Part shown: one piece after another, positions 44,807 through 54,945 of the stretch | Numbering within the stretch: the first letter of the stretch is position 1 | Layout: each line of letters begins with the position of its first letter | NCBI RefSeq assembly: GCF_016908775.1 | Contig: NZ_JAFBEP010000004.1 | Span: 1 to 64,000, forward strand | Direction: 5' to 3' | Origin: Defluviitalea raffinosedens | GTDB lineage: Bacteria; Bacillota; Clostridia; Lachnospirales; Defluviitaleaceae | DNA: 64,000 nt | Program-made: the position numbers and the translations under genes | Notes under the pieces: model-generated | What the model was told of the DNA's origin: nothing | Database searches by the model: none | Seen by the model: the letters and a program-made list of their open reading frames with translations, nothing else

Positions 44807-46900
44807 CTACGCTCTTGGTATTTCTTCCATTATGAATGCTTCTACTATATCTCCTTCTTTAATGTCATTAAATTTTTCGAAGGATAATCCACATTCATAT
44901 CCAGCATTTACTTCTTTTACGTCATCTTTGAATCTTTTTAGAGAACTTAACTGTCCTTCATAAACAACGATTCCGTTTCTGACAATACGCACTTTAGCAT
45001 TTCTGACTAATTTCCCATCTTGCACATAGGCTCCGCCTATTGTTCCAACACCAGATACTTTAAAGGTTTGTCGAATCTCTGCATGACCAATTACTTTTTC
45101 TTGGAATTCCGGATCAAGCATACCTTTCATTGCTGCTTCAATGTCTTCAATTGCATTGTAAATAACACGATATAATCGAATATCTACTTTTTCTGTTTCT
45201 GCAACAGATTTGGCACCAGCTTCAGGTCGAACATTGAATCCAATAATAATTGCATTTGAAGCAGATGCTAACATGACATCAGACTCCGTAATGGCTCCAA
45301 CACCCCCATGAATGGTATGGATCCTTACTTCATCGTTAGATAATCGTTCTAAACTTTGTTTTACAGCTTCTACAGAACCTTGTACATCTGCTTTAACAAC
45401 AATATTGAGTTGCTTTACATTTCCAGACTGTATTTGACTAAATAAGTCATCCAGTGAAACTTTATTAGGCGTTGCTCTTAAAGATTGCTCTCTATTTCTT
45501 TCTGCCAGTATTTCTGCATAATGACGAGCTTGTTTATCGCTTTCAGCCACATAAAATCTGTCTCCAGCCGAAGGAACTTCTGATAATCCAAGAATTTCTA
45601 CCGGTGTAGATGGTCCTGCTTTTTTCACACGACGACCTTTATCATCCATCATCGCACGAATTCTACCATGGGTTGACCCTGCAACAATAGGATCACCTAC
45701 TTTCAAAGTACCGCTTTGAACAAGTACTGTAGCAACAGGACCCCTTCCTTTATCCAGCTGAGCTTCGATAATGGTGCCTCTTGCACGTTTGTTTGGATTA
45801 GCCTTCAGTTCTGCCATTTCTGCTACGAGTAAAACCATTTCTAATAAAGTATCTAAATTAGTTTTTGTAACGGCTGAAACTGGAACACAAATTGTGTCTC
45901 CACCCCATTCTTCCGCAAGAAGACCATAATCTGCCAGTTCTTGTTTTACTCGATCTGGGTTTGCTCCTGGCTTATCTATTTTGTTAATTGCAACAATGAT
46001 TTGAACATTGGCTGCTTTAGCATGATTAATTGCTTCAATTGTCTGGGGCATTACACCATCGTCCGCAGCGACAACCAAAATTGCAATGTCAGTTACTTGT
46101 GCTCCTCTCATTCTCATAGCCGTAAAAGCTTCATGCCCCGGAGTATCCAAAAAAGTAATTTTCTTTCCATCAACCTCTACTGTTGAAGCCCCAATATGCT
46201 GAGTAATTCCTCCAGCTTCCTTAGCTGTAACATTGCTTTTTCTGATTGCATCTAAAAGAGAAGTTTTTCCGTGGTCAACATGACCCATTACAACAACTAC
46301 TGGAGGCCTTTCCAGAAGATCTTCAGGTGAATCCGGCTCTTCTTCGAACATTTTTTCTTCTAATGTTTCCTGTGTTTCTTCTTCCAGTAAGATGCCATAT
46401 TCTTCTGCAACTTGTGAAGCAGTATCAAAATCAACTTCTTGATTAATAGACGCCATAATACCTCTCATCATAAGAGATTTTATGATTTCTGCAGGGGTTT
46501 TCCCTAATTTCTCTGCCAATGTCTGAACACTTACTTTGTTTGGGATTTGGATAACTTTAATTTCATCACTCTGTTCAATAGTATCCTGTTTGACTTCTTC
46601 GTCTTTCATCATCTTGTCCTTTACTTTAGTCTTTTTACTTGAATCATTCATCTTCTTTTCAAAGTTCTCATGTTTTGCAGTTCTACTAATTTCTTCATCA
46701 ATTGTTTCTTCTTTAACTTGATTATTCTCAGATTCTTGTACTTCACTTGAATAATAATCCAAAATTAATTGTGCTTCATCATCTTCAAGCGTACTCATAT
46801 GACTATGTACATCGACTCCGAATTCCTTTAATTTTTTAATAAGCTCTTTACTGCTTATGTTTAGCTGTTTGGAAATTTCATATACTCTAACTTTTGACAA
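44807..46900 (-). CDS. infB: translation initiation factor IF-2
   Basis: This 697-residue GTPase places initiator tRNA on the 30S subunit. It begins with an IF2-N domain ([24 protein letters not shown]), a charged linker and a second N-type domain. Then come the G domain (GHVDHGKT near 205, DTPGH, NKID), domain II and the C-terminal fMet-tRNA-binding domain. TTG 46900 behind GGAGGTGG is the start; ATG 46933 would lie inside ylxQ with the ribosome site in its own frame. Confidence 0.97.
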   Translation of the reverse strand: MSKVRVYEISKQLNISSKELIKKLKEFGVDVHSHMSTLEDDEAQLILDYYSSEVQESENNQVKEETIDEEISRTAKHENFEKKMNDSSKKTKVKDKMMKDEEVKQDTIEQSDEIKVIQIPNKVSVQTLAEKLGKTPAEIIKSLMMRGIMASINQEVDFDTASQVAEEYGILLEEETQETLEEKMFEEEPDSPEDLLERPPVVVVMGHVDHGKTSLLDAIRKSNVTAKEAGGITQHIGASTVEVDGKKITFLDTPGHEAFTAMRMRGAQVTDIAILVVAADDGVMPQTIEAINHAKAANVQIIVAINKIDKPGANPDRVKQELADYGLLAEEWGGDTICVPVSAVTKTNLDTLLEMVLLVAEMAELKANPNKRARGTIIEAQLDKGRGPVATVLVQSGTLKVGDPIVAGSTHGRIRAMMDDKGRRVKKAGPSTPVEILGLSEVPSAGDRFYVAESDKQARHYAEILAERNREQSLRATPNKVSLDDLFSQIQSGNVKQLNIVVKADVQGSVEAVKQSLERLSNDEVRIHTIHGGVGAITESDVMLASASNAIIIGFNVRPEAGAKSVAETEKVDIRLYRVIYNAIEDIEAAMKGMLDPEFQEKVIGHAEIRQTFKVSGVGTIGGAYVQDGKLVRNAKVRIVRNGIVVYEGQLSSLKRFKDDVKEVNAGYECGLSFEKFNDIKEGDIVEAFIMEEIPRA

Positions 46901-46919
46901 ATAGCCCACCTCCAATATT

Positions 46920-47231
46920 TCATGCTTCCTCATTATCTAGCAATTGCTTTAGCTTGCGATAAAAATTTTCATCAATAATAGCTAAAGAAGCTCGCTGATC
47001 TTTTCCTATTGCGTGTCCTAACTGTTCTTTTGAACCCAATTCATAGAGAGGGATATTTCTATAATTACATTTATCTTTGAACAGCTTTTTAGTGTTCTTG
47101 GATGCGTCTTCAGCGATAATTACCATTTTGGCACTTCCATTTTTAATTGCCTGTTCGCATTGAAATTCTCCAGATAAAAGTTTTCCTGCTTTCTGACATA
47201 AGCCTAGCATAAATAAAACTGGATTATTCAT
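46920..47231 (-). CDS. ylxQ: L7Ae/L30e-type ribosomal protein YlxQ
   Basis: This 103-residue L7Ae-family RNA-binding protein ([33 protein letters not shown]) is of the kind that recognises kink-turn RNA. It overlaps ylxR by eight bases and sits 19 bases before infB, the standard nusA-ylxR-ylxQ-infB order. Confidence 0.92.
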   Translation of the reverse strand: MNNPVLFMLGLCQKAGKLLSGEFQCEQAIKNGSAKMVIIAEDASKNTKKLFKDKCNYRNIPLYELGSKEQLGHAIGKDQRASLAIIDENFYRKLKQLLDNEEA

Positions 47232-47496
47232 TTCTATTTTTCAACTCACTTTTCAATGCCTCGTATATTTCACTGGGGACTGATACTTTAAAAGATCGTT
47301 CTAATCCTTTGGATTTTTGTGCTTTTGACAAGCATTCTTCCGAAGGACATATATAAGCTCCCCTTCCAGGTTTCTTTCCCGTAAAATCCAAAGAAAATTC
47401 ACCTTCATTATTTCTTACAACTCGTATCAACTCTTTTTTATTTTTCATTTCTTGGCAGCCAGTACATTTTCTAAGAGGAATTTTTCTTGTTTTCAT
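47224..47496 (-). CDS. ylxR: YlxR family RNA-binding protein
   Basis: This 90-residue YlxR (DUF448) protein contains RKIPLRKCTGCQEMKNKKELIRVV and GKKPGRGAYICPSEECL, including the conserved cysteines. Recent work on relatives links it to RNase P control. It lies between nusA and ylxQ with ribosome site GGAGTGG. Confidence 0.93.
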   Translation of the reverse strand: MKTRKIPLRKCTGCQEMKNKKELIRVVRNNEGEFSLDFTGKKPGRGAYICPSEECLSKAQKSKGLERSFKVSVPSEIYEALKSELKNRNE

Positions 47497-47532
47497 AATC
47501 CCACTCCTCTAAATAAATTATTTTAATTGAAT

Positions 47533-48618
47533 TTATTCTAAATTTCCTTCTTCGTCCTCTTTCTTATCCTCATTAAATCCTATTTTCTTAGCTTGAGATT
47601 CGCTTTTAATATCAATTCTCCAGCCTGTTAATTTCGCGGCAAGTCTAGCATTTTGACCCTCTTTTCCAATTGCTAAAGACAATTGATAATCCGGTACAAT
47701 TACTTTGGCACTTTTGTCTTCTTCATTAACAGATACTTCTAAGACCTTGGAAGGACTTAGAGCAGCAGCAATATATTCTTTGGGATCTTCACTCCATTGA
47801 ATAATATCTATTTTTTCACCTCTTAATTCATTAACGATCACATTTACTCTCTGGCCATTTTGTCCTACACATGCACCTACAGGATCTACTTCTGGATCTT
47901 TAGAATAAACTGCCATTTTTGTTCTTGAGCCGGCTTCCCTCGAAATGCTTTTAATTTCAACAATTCCTTCATATACCTCTGGTACTTCTTGTTCAAATAA
48001 CCTTTTAACAAGCTCCGGATGAGTTCTTGATACATTAATTTGAGGTCCTTTGGTTGTTTGCTTAACTTCTAAAACATAAACTTTAATGCGTGAATTAAAA
48101 TTATATTCTTCTCCAGGAATTTGCTCATTTGGAGGAAGGATGGCTTCTGTTTTACCTAAATTAATAATAACATTTTTTCTTTCTTTCCTTTGAATAATTC
48201 CTGTTATAATATCTTTTTCTTTTGTAATGTATTGATTATATATGATTTCTCGTTCCGCTTCCCTTATTCTCTGAACGACAACTTGCTTTGCTGTTTGAGC
48301 GGCAATTCTTCCAAAATTTTTAGGAGTTACTTCGATATCGACAATATCCCCAACTTCATAAGTAACCTTAATCTTTCTGGCGTCTTCCAAGGAAATTTCC
48401 AACGCATCATTTTCAACTTCTTCAACTACTGCTTTTTGAGCATAAACAGACACATCTCCATTTTCTCTATCAATAATGACTTTAATATTTTGAGAGGTAC
48501 CAAAATTCTTTTTACACGCTGATACCAATGATGTTTCAATTGCTTCAATAAGTAATTCCTTGTCAATTCCTTTTTCTTTTGCTAGCTGCTCTAATGCACC
48601 GATGAATTCGGCGTTCAT
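47533..48618 (-). CDS. nusA: transcription termination/antitermination factor NusA
   Basis: This 361-residue NusA has the N-terminal polymerase-binding domain (about 1-125), an S1 domain (about 130-200) and two KH domains (VGACVGQNGQRVNVIVNELRGEKIDI and AIGKEGQNARLAAKLTGWRIDI). It lacks the C-terminal acidic repeats of Proteobacteria, as is normal for Firmicutes. It follows rimP by 26 bases. Confidence 0.97.
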   Translation of the reverse strand: MNAEFIGALEQLAKEKGIDKELLIEAIETSLVSACKKNFGTSQNIKVIIDRENGDVSVYAQKAVVEEVENDALEISLEDARKIKVTYEVGDIVDIEVTPKNFGRIAAQTAKQVVVQRIREAEREIIYNQYITKEKDIITGIIQRKERKNVIINLGKTEAILPPNEQIPGEEYNFNSRIKVYVLEVKQTTKGPQINVSRTHPELVKRLFEQEVPEVYEGIVEIKSISREAGSRTKMAVYSKDPEVDPVGACVGQNGQRVNVIVNELRGEKIDIIQWSEDPKEYIAAALSPSKVLEVSVNEEDKSAKVIVPDYQLSLAIGKEGQNARLAAKLTGWRIDIKSESQAKKIGFNEDKKEDEEGNLE

Positions 48619-48644
48619 CTTATTTACCTCCTCATAAAATAAAA

Positions 48645-49109
48645 TCAGAATAAAATAGCTAATCTAATAATAGCAATATCATTTCTTGAGAAAGATAAAG
48701 TATTATTGTCTTCATCTATAATCGTAACAATATTATCTTTCAAGCCCACAAGCTCTCCTCTATATTCTTTCTTTTTATTAAAAGGTTTGTAAAGTTTTAT
48801 ATCTACAATTTCACCTTTATAACGTTCAAAATCAGAATCTTTTTTTAAAGGGCGATCTAAACCTGGAGAACTGACTTCCAAAATATAAGAATTCTCGATA
48901 GGATCTTCTTCATCTAATCTTACTTCCAGGGCTTTCGATACTAATTCGCAATCATCAATTGTAACGCCCCCCTCCTTATCAATAAAAACTCTAAGATACC
49001 AATTAGCTCCTTCTTTAACATATTCCAAATCTACTAATTCGAAATTATATTCTTCCATAATAGGTTCAAGATACGATTGCACAATCTGTTCAATCCTATG
49101 TTTAGACAT
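48645..49109 (-). CDS. rimP: ribosome maturation factor RimP
   Basis: This 154-residue RimP is required for 30S assembly. DLEYVKEGANWYLRVFIDKEGGVTIDDCELVSKALE and LEVSSPGLDRPLKKDSDF are typical. It is the first gene of the rimP-nusA-infB cluster. A GAAA-looped hairpin lies in its leader at 49168-49185. Confidence 0.96.
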   Translation of the reverse strand: MSKHRIEQIVQSYLEPIMEEYNFELVDLEYVKEGANWYLRVFIDKEGGVTIDDCELVSKALEVRLDEEDPIENSYILEVSSPGLDRPLKKDSDFERYKGEIVDIKLYKPFNKKKEYRGELVGLKDNIVTIIDEDNNTLSFSRNDIAIIRLAILF

Positions 49110-49417
49110 ATAATCATCCTTTCAGCTTTTTTCTCTCTTTAGTAACTCAAAAACAAATTATGTATCTATTCATGGAAACATGAATATTATTAACGCATTT
49201 AATGTTTTAGTATGTCCTTTTATATAGTCTTAAAAAAAAGATGATTTCCTATTCATTTGTTTAAGTTCACCATATTTTTACCTTATTACAATAGAAAGAG
49301 TGGGTTACAACCCACTCTTCACTGTAAATGCTTATTTGATATCCGTTACAAAGAATTATATCATTACTAATACACAAATGCAAGGGAAAAACACCTTGTA
49401 TTTACAACATCTCTTCC
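49110..49417. other. 308-base gap between ispG and rimP
   Basis: No credible coding frame is present. It holds the hairpin after ispG (49296-49319) and, near rimP, the inverted repeat ATTCATG-GAAA-CATGAAT (49168-49185), which may belong to the rimP-nusA leader. No clear sigma-A promoter was found. In Bacillus this gap holds proS and polC. Confidence 0.6.
49296..49319 (-). terminator. terminator after ispG
   Basis: The ten- to eleven-pair stem AAGAGTGGGTT/AACCCACTCTT has a minimal loop. The following U-tract is weak on either strand. It closes the rpsB-to-ispG cluster about 100 bases past ispG. Confidence 0.6.
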
Positions 49418-50482
49418 TTACAACCGATCAATTTCTTGAAGTAATGCTTCTAATAATTGATCTTCAGGCACTTTTTTAATAATTTCGCCCTTTTTAAAAA
49501 TTAATCCTACGCCTTTACCTCCTGCTATACCTATATCAGCTTCTCGGGCTTCTCCTGGGCCATTAACTACACATCCCATTACTGCAATCTTTATATTCTT
49601 ATTCATATCCATACATCTTTTTTCTACTTCATTTGCAAGAGAAATCAAATCTATTTCAGTTCTTCCACAAGTAGGGCAAGATATAAACTCCACACCAAAA
49701 GACCTTAACCCAAGTGCTTTAAGGATTTCCTTTGCGCATCTAACTTCTTCTAAAGGATCTCCCGTTAAAGATACTCTGATTGTATCTCCTATACCTCTGG
49801 ATAGAATGGCACCGATTCCTACAGCAGATTTAATCGTTCCACTTCTTATAGTCCCTGCTTCTGTGATTCCCACATGAAGAGGATAATCCATTTTCTTAGA
49901 AAATTCTTCGTAGGCTCTTAAAGATAATAAAACATTGGACGCTTTAATAGATACAACAATATCGTGAAAATCAAGTTCTTCCAAAATATAAATATGATTT
50001 TGAGCACTTTCTACCAAAGCTTCCGGGGTAACGCCACCATATTTCTTAAGTAAAGACTTCTCCAGGGACCCGGCATTTACTCCAATTCTAATTGGAACTC
50101 CACGTTCTTTTGCTGCTTTAACTACTTCTTTAACTTTCTCTTTTCCTCCAATATTTCCAGGATTAATTCTTAGTTTATCAATACCGTTTTGTATACAAGT
50201 TAAGGCCAATCTATAATCAAAATGAATATCTGCAACCAAAGGTATATGAATTTGCCTTTTTATTTCACGAATTGCATGAGCTGCTTCCATATCTGGAACA
50301 GCTACTCGAATAATCTCACATCCTACTTTTTCTAATGAATGAATTTGCTTAACAGTTTCAACAACATTTCTGGTATCCGTATTACACATGGATTGAATAG
50401 CTATCGGATGTTTTCCGCCTATAAAGCTGTCTCCAATAGCAACCGTCCTTGTTGGTCTGCGGCATAAAGAGTCAGTATTCAA
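49418..50482 (-). CDS. ispG: (E)-4-hydroxy-3-methylbut-2-enyl-diphosphate synthase
   Basis: This 354-residue iron-sulfur enzyme (GcpE) catalyses the sixth MEP-pathway step of isoprenoid synthesis. It has an N-terminal TIM barrel ([28 protein letters not shown]) and a C-terminal cluster domain with SCPTCGR and [14 protein letters not shown] 50482 lies seven bases behind GGGAGG and is chosen over TTG 50497. It follows rseP by 18 bases and dxr (first committed step of the same pathway) by two genes. Confidence 0.96.
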   Translation of the reverse strand: MNTDSLCRRPTRTVAIGDSFIGGKHPIAIQSMCNTDTRNVVETVKQIHSLEKVGCEIIRVAVPDMEAAHAIREIKRQIHIPLVADIHFDYRLALTCIQNGIDKLRINPGNIGGKEKVKEVVKAAKERGVPIRIGVNAGSLEKSLLKKYGGVTPEALVESAQNHIYILEELDFHDIVVSIKASNVLLSLRAYEEFSKKMDYPLHVGITEAGTIRSGTIKSAVGIGAILSRGIGDTIRVSLTGDPLEEVRCAKEILKALGLRSFGVEFISCPTCGRTEIDLISLANEVEKRCMDMNKNIKIAVMGCVVNGPGEAREADIGIAGGKGVGLIFKKGEIIKKVPEDQLLEALLQEIDRL

Positions 50483-50500
50483 TTTTAGTCCTCCCAACAG

Positions 50501-51541
50501 CTAATGAGTTATAATTCTGACTACATCATTATACAATACAAAAACCATTAATACCATCAGCAATGCAAAGCCTATGAAATGGATCATCCCTTCTTTTTCA
50601 ACAGCAATAGGCTTGCCTCTTAATCCCTCAATAATTAAAAAAACTAATCTGCCTCCATCCAATGCAGGAATAGGCAATAAATTCATAACTCCTAAATTCG
50701 CACTGATAATTGCAGCAAAATACAATACGTTTTGGATAGCAATATAGAAACTTGTTTTTAATCCCGATTCATAACTTTCCCCTATTATTTGAATCACACC
50801 AACAGGTCCAGCAATTTGCTGTCTGCTTACCTGTCCTGTAATAATTTGTATAAATCCAAGTACCACTTGCTTTACAAGAAAGACTACCTGCCATAAACTT
50901 TGTCCCAAGATTTCCAGAATCGTCGCTTCTCCTTGTTCTTTTGATTCAAAACTTATACCTAAAAATCCTTGATTTGTTTTTTCATCAATAACAGGAGTGA
51001 TCACTTTCGTGATTTTTTCACCATCTCTAGAAGCAATGATTTCAATTGGATGATCTTTGACTTGACTAAGTATTAAACTAATTTCTTGTCTTATATGAAT
51101 TCTTTGTCCATCTAAAGAAATAATTTTATCTCCTGGTTGAAGCCCTATACTTGCAGCCGGAGTATCTGGTAATACATGATCTATTCTAGTTGTTATATAC
51201 CCATTGGATCCTACAAACCAGGCAATAATTACAAAAGCTAAAACCAGATTCATAAACGGACCTGCAAATATCACTGCAATACGCGTTCCAACTGATTTAT
51301 TGGTGAAAGAACGTTTATCTTCTGAAGCTGAATCTTCTCCCAACATCTTACAAAAACCACCCATTGGAAGGATACGAATGGAATATAGTGTTTCTCCATA
51401 TTGCTTACTGATCAGCTTGGGTCCCATTCCAATAGCAAACTCTTCAACTTTAACGCCACTTTTTTTGGCAACAGCATAATGGCCAAATTCATGAACTAAC
51501 ACGATTATCCCAAACACTAAAAGTGCTATTAAAATAGTCAA
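50501..51541 (-). CDS. rseP: site-2 intramembrane protease RseP/RasP
   Basis: This 346-residue M50 metalloprotease cleaves membrane-embedded anti-sigma factors and signal-peptide remnants. The zinc motif HEFGH is at 17-21 in the first membrane helix, one PDZ domain is central (about 110-190), and the second metal ligand sits in NLLPIPALDGGRL (about 275-287). TTG 51541 is preferred because GGGCGGTGA, overlapping the dxr stop, precedes it and the resulting TILIALLVFG matches relatives. Confidence 0.95.
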   Translation of the reverse strand: MTILIALLVFGIIVLVHEFGHYAVAKKSGVKVEEFAIGMGPKLISKQYGETLYSIRILPMGGFCKMLGEDSASEDKRSFTNKSVGTRIAVIFAGPFMNLVLAFVIIAWFVGSNGYITTRIDHVLPDTPAASIGLQPGDKIISLDGQRIHIRQEISLILSQVKDHPIEIIASRDGEKITKVITPVIDEKTNQGFLGISFESKEQGEATILEILGQSLWQVVFLVKQVVLGFIQIITGQVSRQQIAGPVGVIQIIGESYESGLKTSFYIAIQNVLYFAAIISANLGVMNLLPIPALDGGRLVFLIIEGLRGKPIAVEKEGMIHFIGFALLMVLMVFVLYNDVVRIITH

Positions 51542-51546
51542 AAAAC

Positions 51547-52692
51547 TCACCGCCCTTTCGTAAATTCTCTTGCCCATTGATCTATATCTAAAATATCAGA
51601 TAATGTAGGGTGCATAATTGTATTATGTGCTTCCATCGCCTTTTCAATCATTATAGGAATATCCAAAAAATGAATTTCTTTTTTTAAAAACTTTTCTACT
51701 GCTATTTCATTCGCTGCATTCAATACCGCAGGCATAGATCCACCGATGGCAAGAGCATCATACGCCAGCTGCAAGCACTTAAAAACGGATAAATCAGGTT
51801 GTTCAAAAGAAAATATATTTCTTTTGGTAAAATCAACCTTTGGCCAATTACTTCTATAACGTTTTGGAAAAGTTAAAGCATATTGAATAGGTACCCTCAT
51901 ATCCGGTTCCCCAATCTGAGCAATAATAGATCCATCTTCAAATTCAACCATGGAATGGATCATACTTTGTGGATGAACTACAACTTCAATTTGACTTAAT
52001 TCAATGTTAAAGAGCCATTTGGCTTCAATAACTTCCAAGCCTTTATTCATCATCGTAGAGGAATCCACTGTTATTTTAGCTCCCATAGACCAATTCGGAT
52101 GCTTTAAAGCATCTTCAACTGTTACATTTTTAAGTTCTTTCAATGACTTATTTCGAAATGGTCCTCCAGAAGCAGTCAAAATAATTCGTTGAACAGGATT
52201 CTGCTTATTTCCTTGTAAACATTGAAATATTGCGGAATGTTCGCTGTCCACAGGAAGAATCTTTATATCATTTTTTCTAGCTTCTTCCATAATAATTTGC
52301 CCTGCTGTTACAAGAGTTTCTTTATTTGCTAAAGCAATATTCTTTTTTCTTCTTATTGCTTCAAAAGTCGGTATCAATCCAATTGTTCCTACTACAGATG
52401 TGACCACTGTATCGATCTCTTCCATAGTAGCGATTTCTATCAACCCATCAATCCCAGCTAAAACTTCAACTGAGCTCCTCAATCTTTTTTTTAATTCAAA
52501 TGCTTTTTCTTCATCCATAACGGCTACTTTACTGGGATGAAATTCATAAATCTGTTTCTCAATCAAGTCAATATTCTGATTGGTTGATAAACCACATACC
52601 TTTATGTCCTCTGCATTTTTAAGATTTCGAATAACATCCAAAGTCTGTGTACCAATAGAACCTGTTGAGCCCAGTATGGAAATCTTTCTCAA
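51547..52692 (-). CDS. dxr: 1-deoxy-D-xylulose-5-phosphate reductoisomerase
   Basis: This 381-residue NADPH enzyme commits carbon to the MEP isoprenoid pathway. LGSTGSIGTQTLDVI binds NADPH at the N terminus. PVDSEHSAIFQ, ASGGPFRN and HPNWSMGAKITVDSSTMMNKGLE hold the metal and substrate residues. TTG 52692 (six bases behind GAGGTG) is preferred to GTG 52701. Confidence 0.96.
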   Translation of the reverse strand: MRKISILGSTGSIGTQTLDVIRNLKNAEDIKVCGLSTNQNIDLIEKQIYEFHPSKVAVMDEEKAFELKKRLRSSVEVLAGIDGLIEIATMEEIDTVVTSVVGTIGLIPTFEAIRRKKNIALANKETLVTAGQIIMEEARKNDIKILPVDSEHSAIFQCLQGNKQNPVQRIILTASGGPFRNKSLKELKNVTVEDALKHPNWSMGAKITVDSSTMMNKGLEVIEAKWLFNIELSQIEVVVHPQSMIHSMVEFEDGSIIAQIGEPDMRVPIQYALTFPKRYRSNWPKVDFTKRNIFSFEQPDLSVFKCLQLAYDALAIGGSMPAVLNAANEIAVEKFLKKEIHFLDIPIMIEKAMEAHNTIMHPTLSDILDIDQWAREFTKGR

Positions 52693-52754
52693 ATTGCTCA
52701 CCTCATTTATTATTCAAGCAACTTCTTCATAAGTATAGTGTTTTGATTAAAATT

Positions 52755-53561
52755 TCAGAAAATTAGGTTTAACATAATTATAAAATAATATACGAATGGG
52801 GCAGTGAAAAGTATACTGTCAAATCGATCTAATACTCCTCCATGTCCCGGAAAAAATTTACCATAATCTTTTATATTTACACATCGTTTAATTGAAGATG
52901 CAGTTAAATCCCCTAATTGTGATATCATTGCTCCGATTCCTCCAATAATAGAGCAAATAATTGGAAAATTCACAATTGGAGTCTTAGTAAAATATGTAAT
53001 CACCATGCCGTATACAAAAGATAAAACAAATCCTCCGGCAATTCCACCCAAAGCGCCTTCCACAGTCTTTTTAGGGCTTAACTTGGGGCATAGCTTATGC
53101 TTTCCAAGCGTAATACCAGTGAAATAGGCAAAGGTATCACTCCCCCAAGCACTGATGAATATGAGCCAGACAAAAAATTCTCCATAGGCAGAATTACGAA
53201 CTTTTAAAACATAAAAAAATAAGAAACTTACATAAAAAAAGCCTATAAATGTAACAGCTACATCTATAATATTATATTTTGGGTGAAAAAATATAATACT
53301 TAAAAGCAAGACGAATAAAAAACAAATAAAAAATACTATATACCACTGATCATTAGGAAATACAAAAAAAGTAAATATGACCGTAAAAATATACCCAATA
53401 TATTTTATGGGATGGGCTTTCTCTTCCATAGCTGTATAAAATTCACGCAAACCTACCAATGTCAAAAGTCCGATTGCAAGTTTTAGAATCCATCCGCCTG
53501 ATAAAACTATACCCAGTAACAGTGGAATTCCAACAACCGCTGTTATAATACGCAAACGCAA
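52755..53561 (-). CDS. cdsA: phosphatidate cytidylyltransferase
   Basis: This 268-residue polytopic membrane enzyme makes CDP-diacylglycerol, the precursor used by PgsA at 27.3 kb. The family signature SQLGDLTASSIKRCVNIKDYGKFFPGHGGVLDRFDS is complete near the C terminus. TTG 53561 follows GGAGGAG. It lies directly after uppS, as in most bacteria. Confidence 0.96.
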   Translation of the reverse strand: MRLRIITAVVGIPLLLGIVLSGGWILKLAIGLLTLVGLREFYTAMEEKAHPIKYIGYIFTVIFTFFVFPNDQWYIVFFICFLFVLLLSIIFFHPKYNIIDVAVTFIGFFYVSFLFFYVLKVRNSAYGEFFVWLIFISAWGSDTFAYFTGITLGKHKLCPKLSPKKTVEGALGGIAGGFVLSFVYGMVITYFTKTPIVNFPIICSIIGGIGAMISQLGDLTASSIKRCVNIKDYGKFFPGHGGVLDRFDSILFTAPFVYYFIIMLNLIF

Positions 53562-53579
53562 TAAAATCTCCTCCGAACC

Positions 53580-54314
53580 CTAGATTAATCCAAAACGACG
53601 GTTTCTATTTTGGAATTCATAAATCGCTTTATAAAGATCGTTTTCATCGTAATCCGGCCACAATTTATCGCAAAAATACAACTCACTATAAGCAATTTGC
53701 CATAATAAAAAATTGCTAAGTCTTTGTTCCCCACTGGTACGAATTAAAAGATCAGGGTCAGGAATAGCTTTTGTATCCAAATACATAGAAAAAGTATGCT
53801 GGTCAATTGAATCTAAGTTTAATTTAGATTCTAATACATCCTGACTCATTTTTTTAACTGCACGGATAATTTCATCACGGCTTCCGTAATTCAAAGCAAT
53901 GTGTAGATTTAATCCACTTTTTTTAGAAGTCTTCATTTCTAAATCACGAATCTGTTCTTGAATATCTTCATCGAGTTTAGCCTTATCGCCTATAATGTCA
54001 ATCTTAATATTATTTTTTTCTGAATCCTTTAAGTATTTTTTTAAATAACTTCTAAGTAAATTCATCAAGCTGTCTACTTCTTCTTTAGGACGTTGCCAAT
54101 TCTCCGTCGAAAAAGCATACACCGTTAAATGGGGTATACCTAAAGCATCTGCTGCACGTAATACTCTTTCTAACGCCTTTGATCCCGCTTGATGCCCATA
54201 ACTTCGTGATTTCTTTCTTTCTTTGGCCCAACGACCGTTTCCATCCATTATAATAGCAATGTGCTTAGGTAAATTGTCCAAATTAATCATTTGCTTATAA
54301 TCAATTCCGCCCAT
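53580..54314 (-). CDS. uppS: undecaprenyl diphosphate synthase
   Basis: This 244-residue cis-prenyltransferase makes the C55 lipid carrier for peptidoglycan. IAIIMDGNGRWAKER (catalytic aspartate, about residue 23), TVYAFSTENWQRP and LLIRTSGEQRLSNFLLWQ are intact. It is clustered with cdsA, dxr and ispG, so isoprenoid supply and use are co-located. Confidence 0.97.
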   Translation of the reverse strand: MGGIDYKQMINLDNLPKHIAIIMDGNGRWAKERKKSRSYGHQAGSKALERVLRAADALGIPHLTVYAFSTENWQRPKEEVDSLMNLLRSYLKKYLKDSEKNNIKIDIIGDKAKLDEDIQEQIRDLEMKTSKKSGLNLHIALNYGSRDEIIRAVKKMSQDVLESKLNLDSIDQHTFSMYLDTKAIPDPDLLIRTSGEQRLSNFLLWQIAYSELYFCDKLWPDYDENDLYKAIYEFQNRNRRFGLI

Positions 54315-54345
54315 TCTGGCCTCCTTAACGACAAATTAACAAATA

Positions 54346-54362
54346 CCCCTCCAAAGAAGGGG
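54346..54362 (-). terminator. weak hairpin between frr and uppS
   Basis: The five-pair stem CCCCT/AGGGG with a 7-base loop just after frr has weak U content; it may be an mRNA-processing or attenuation element. Confidence 0.35.
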
Positions 54363-54375
54363 CATATGTAACATT

Positions 54376-54933
54376 CTATACTGCAAGAATATCTTTACTT
54401 TTCGCTTCAACACGCTTATCTATATCATTGATATAACGATCTGTCATCTTTTGAATATCTTCTTCGCAATCCTTTAAATCGTCTTCAGTAATATCTCCAT
54501 TTTTTTGAACTTTCTTAAAATGTTCAATTGCATCTCTGCGTATATTTCTAATAGCAACTTTTGCTTCTTCGCCTTTTTTCTTTACTTCTTTCGTAAGTTG
54601 TTTTCTTCTTTCCTCTGTTAATTCAGGGAAAATTAATCGAATGCATTTTCCATCGTTATTTGGAGTAATGCCAAGATCAGAAGCCATAATAGCCTTTTCA
54701 ATTTCTTTTAATAAGGAACTATCCCAAGGCTGAATTTGGATGATTCTTGCTTCTGGTACAGTAATATTTCCAACTTGCTGAAGAGGTGTTTGAACACCAT
54801 AATAATTAACTGTAATTTTATCCAATATATGTGGATTAGCGCGTCCTGCACGAATAGTATTGAATTCTTCTTCCAAAGTAGCAATTGTTTTCTTCATTTT
54901 ATTTTCATAAACTTCATACTCTTTTACATCCAT
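54376..54933 (-). CDS. frr: ribosome recycling factor
   Basis: This 185-residue RRF splits post-termination ribosomes with EF-G. EFNTIRAGRANPHILDKITVNYYG and the three-helix bundle region (LTEERRKQLTKEVKKKGEEAKVAIRNIRRDA) are typical. It lies 12 bases after pyrH. Confidence 0.98.
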   Translation of the reverse strand: MDVKEYEVYENKMKKTIATLEEEFNTIRAGRANPHILDKITVNYYGVQTPLQQVGNITVPEARIIQIQPWDSSLLKEIEKAIMASDLGITPNNDGKCIRLIFPELTEERRKQLTKEVKKKGEEAKVAIRNIRRDAIEHFKKVQKNGDITEDDLKDCEEDIQKMTDRYINDIDKRVEAKSKDILAV

Positions 54934-54945
54934 ATTATTTCCCCC

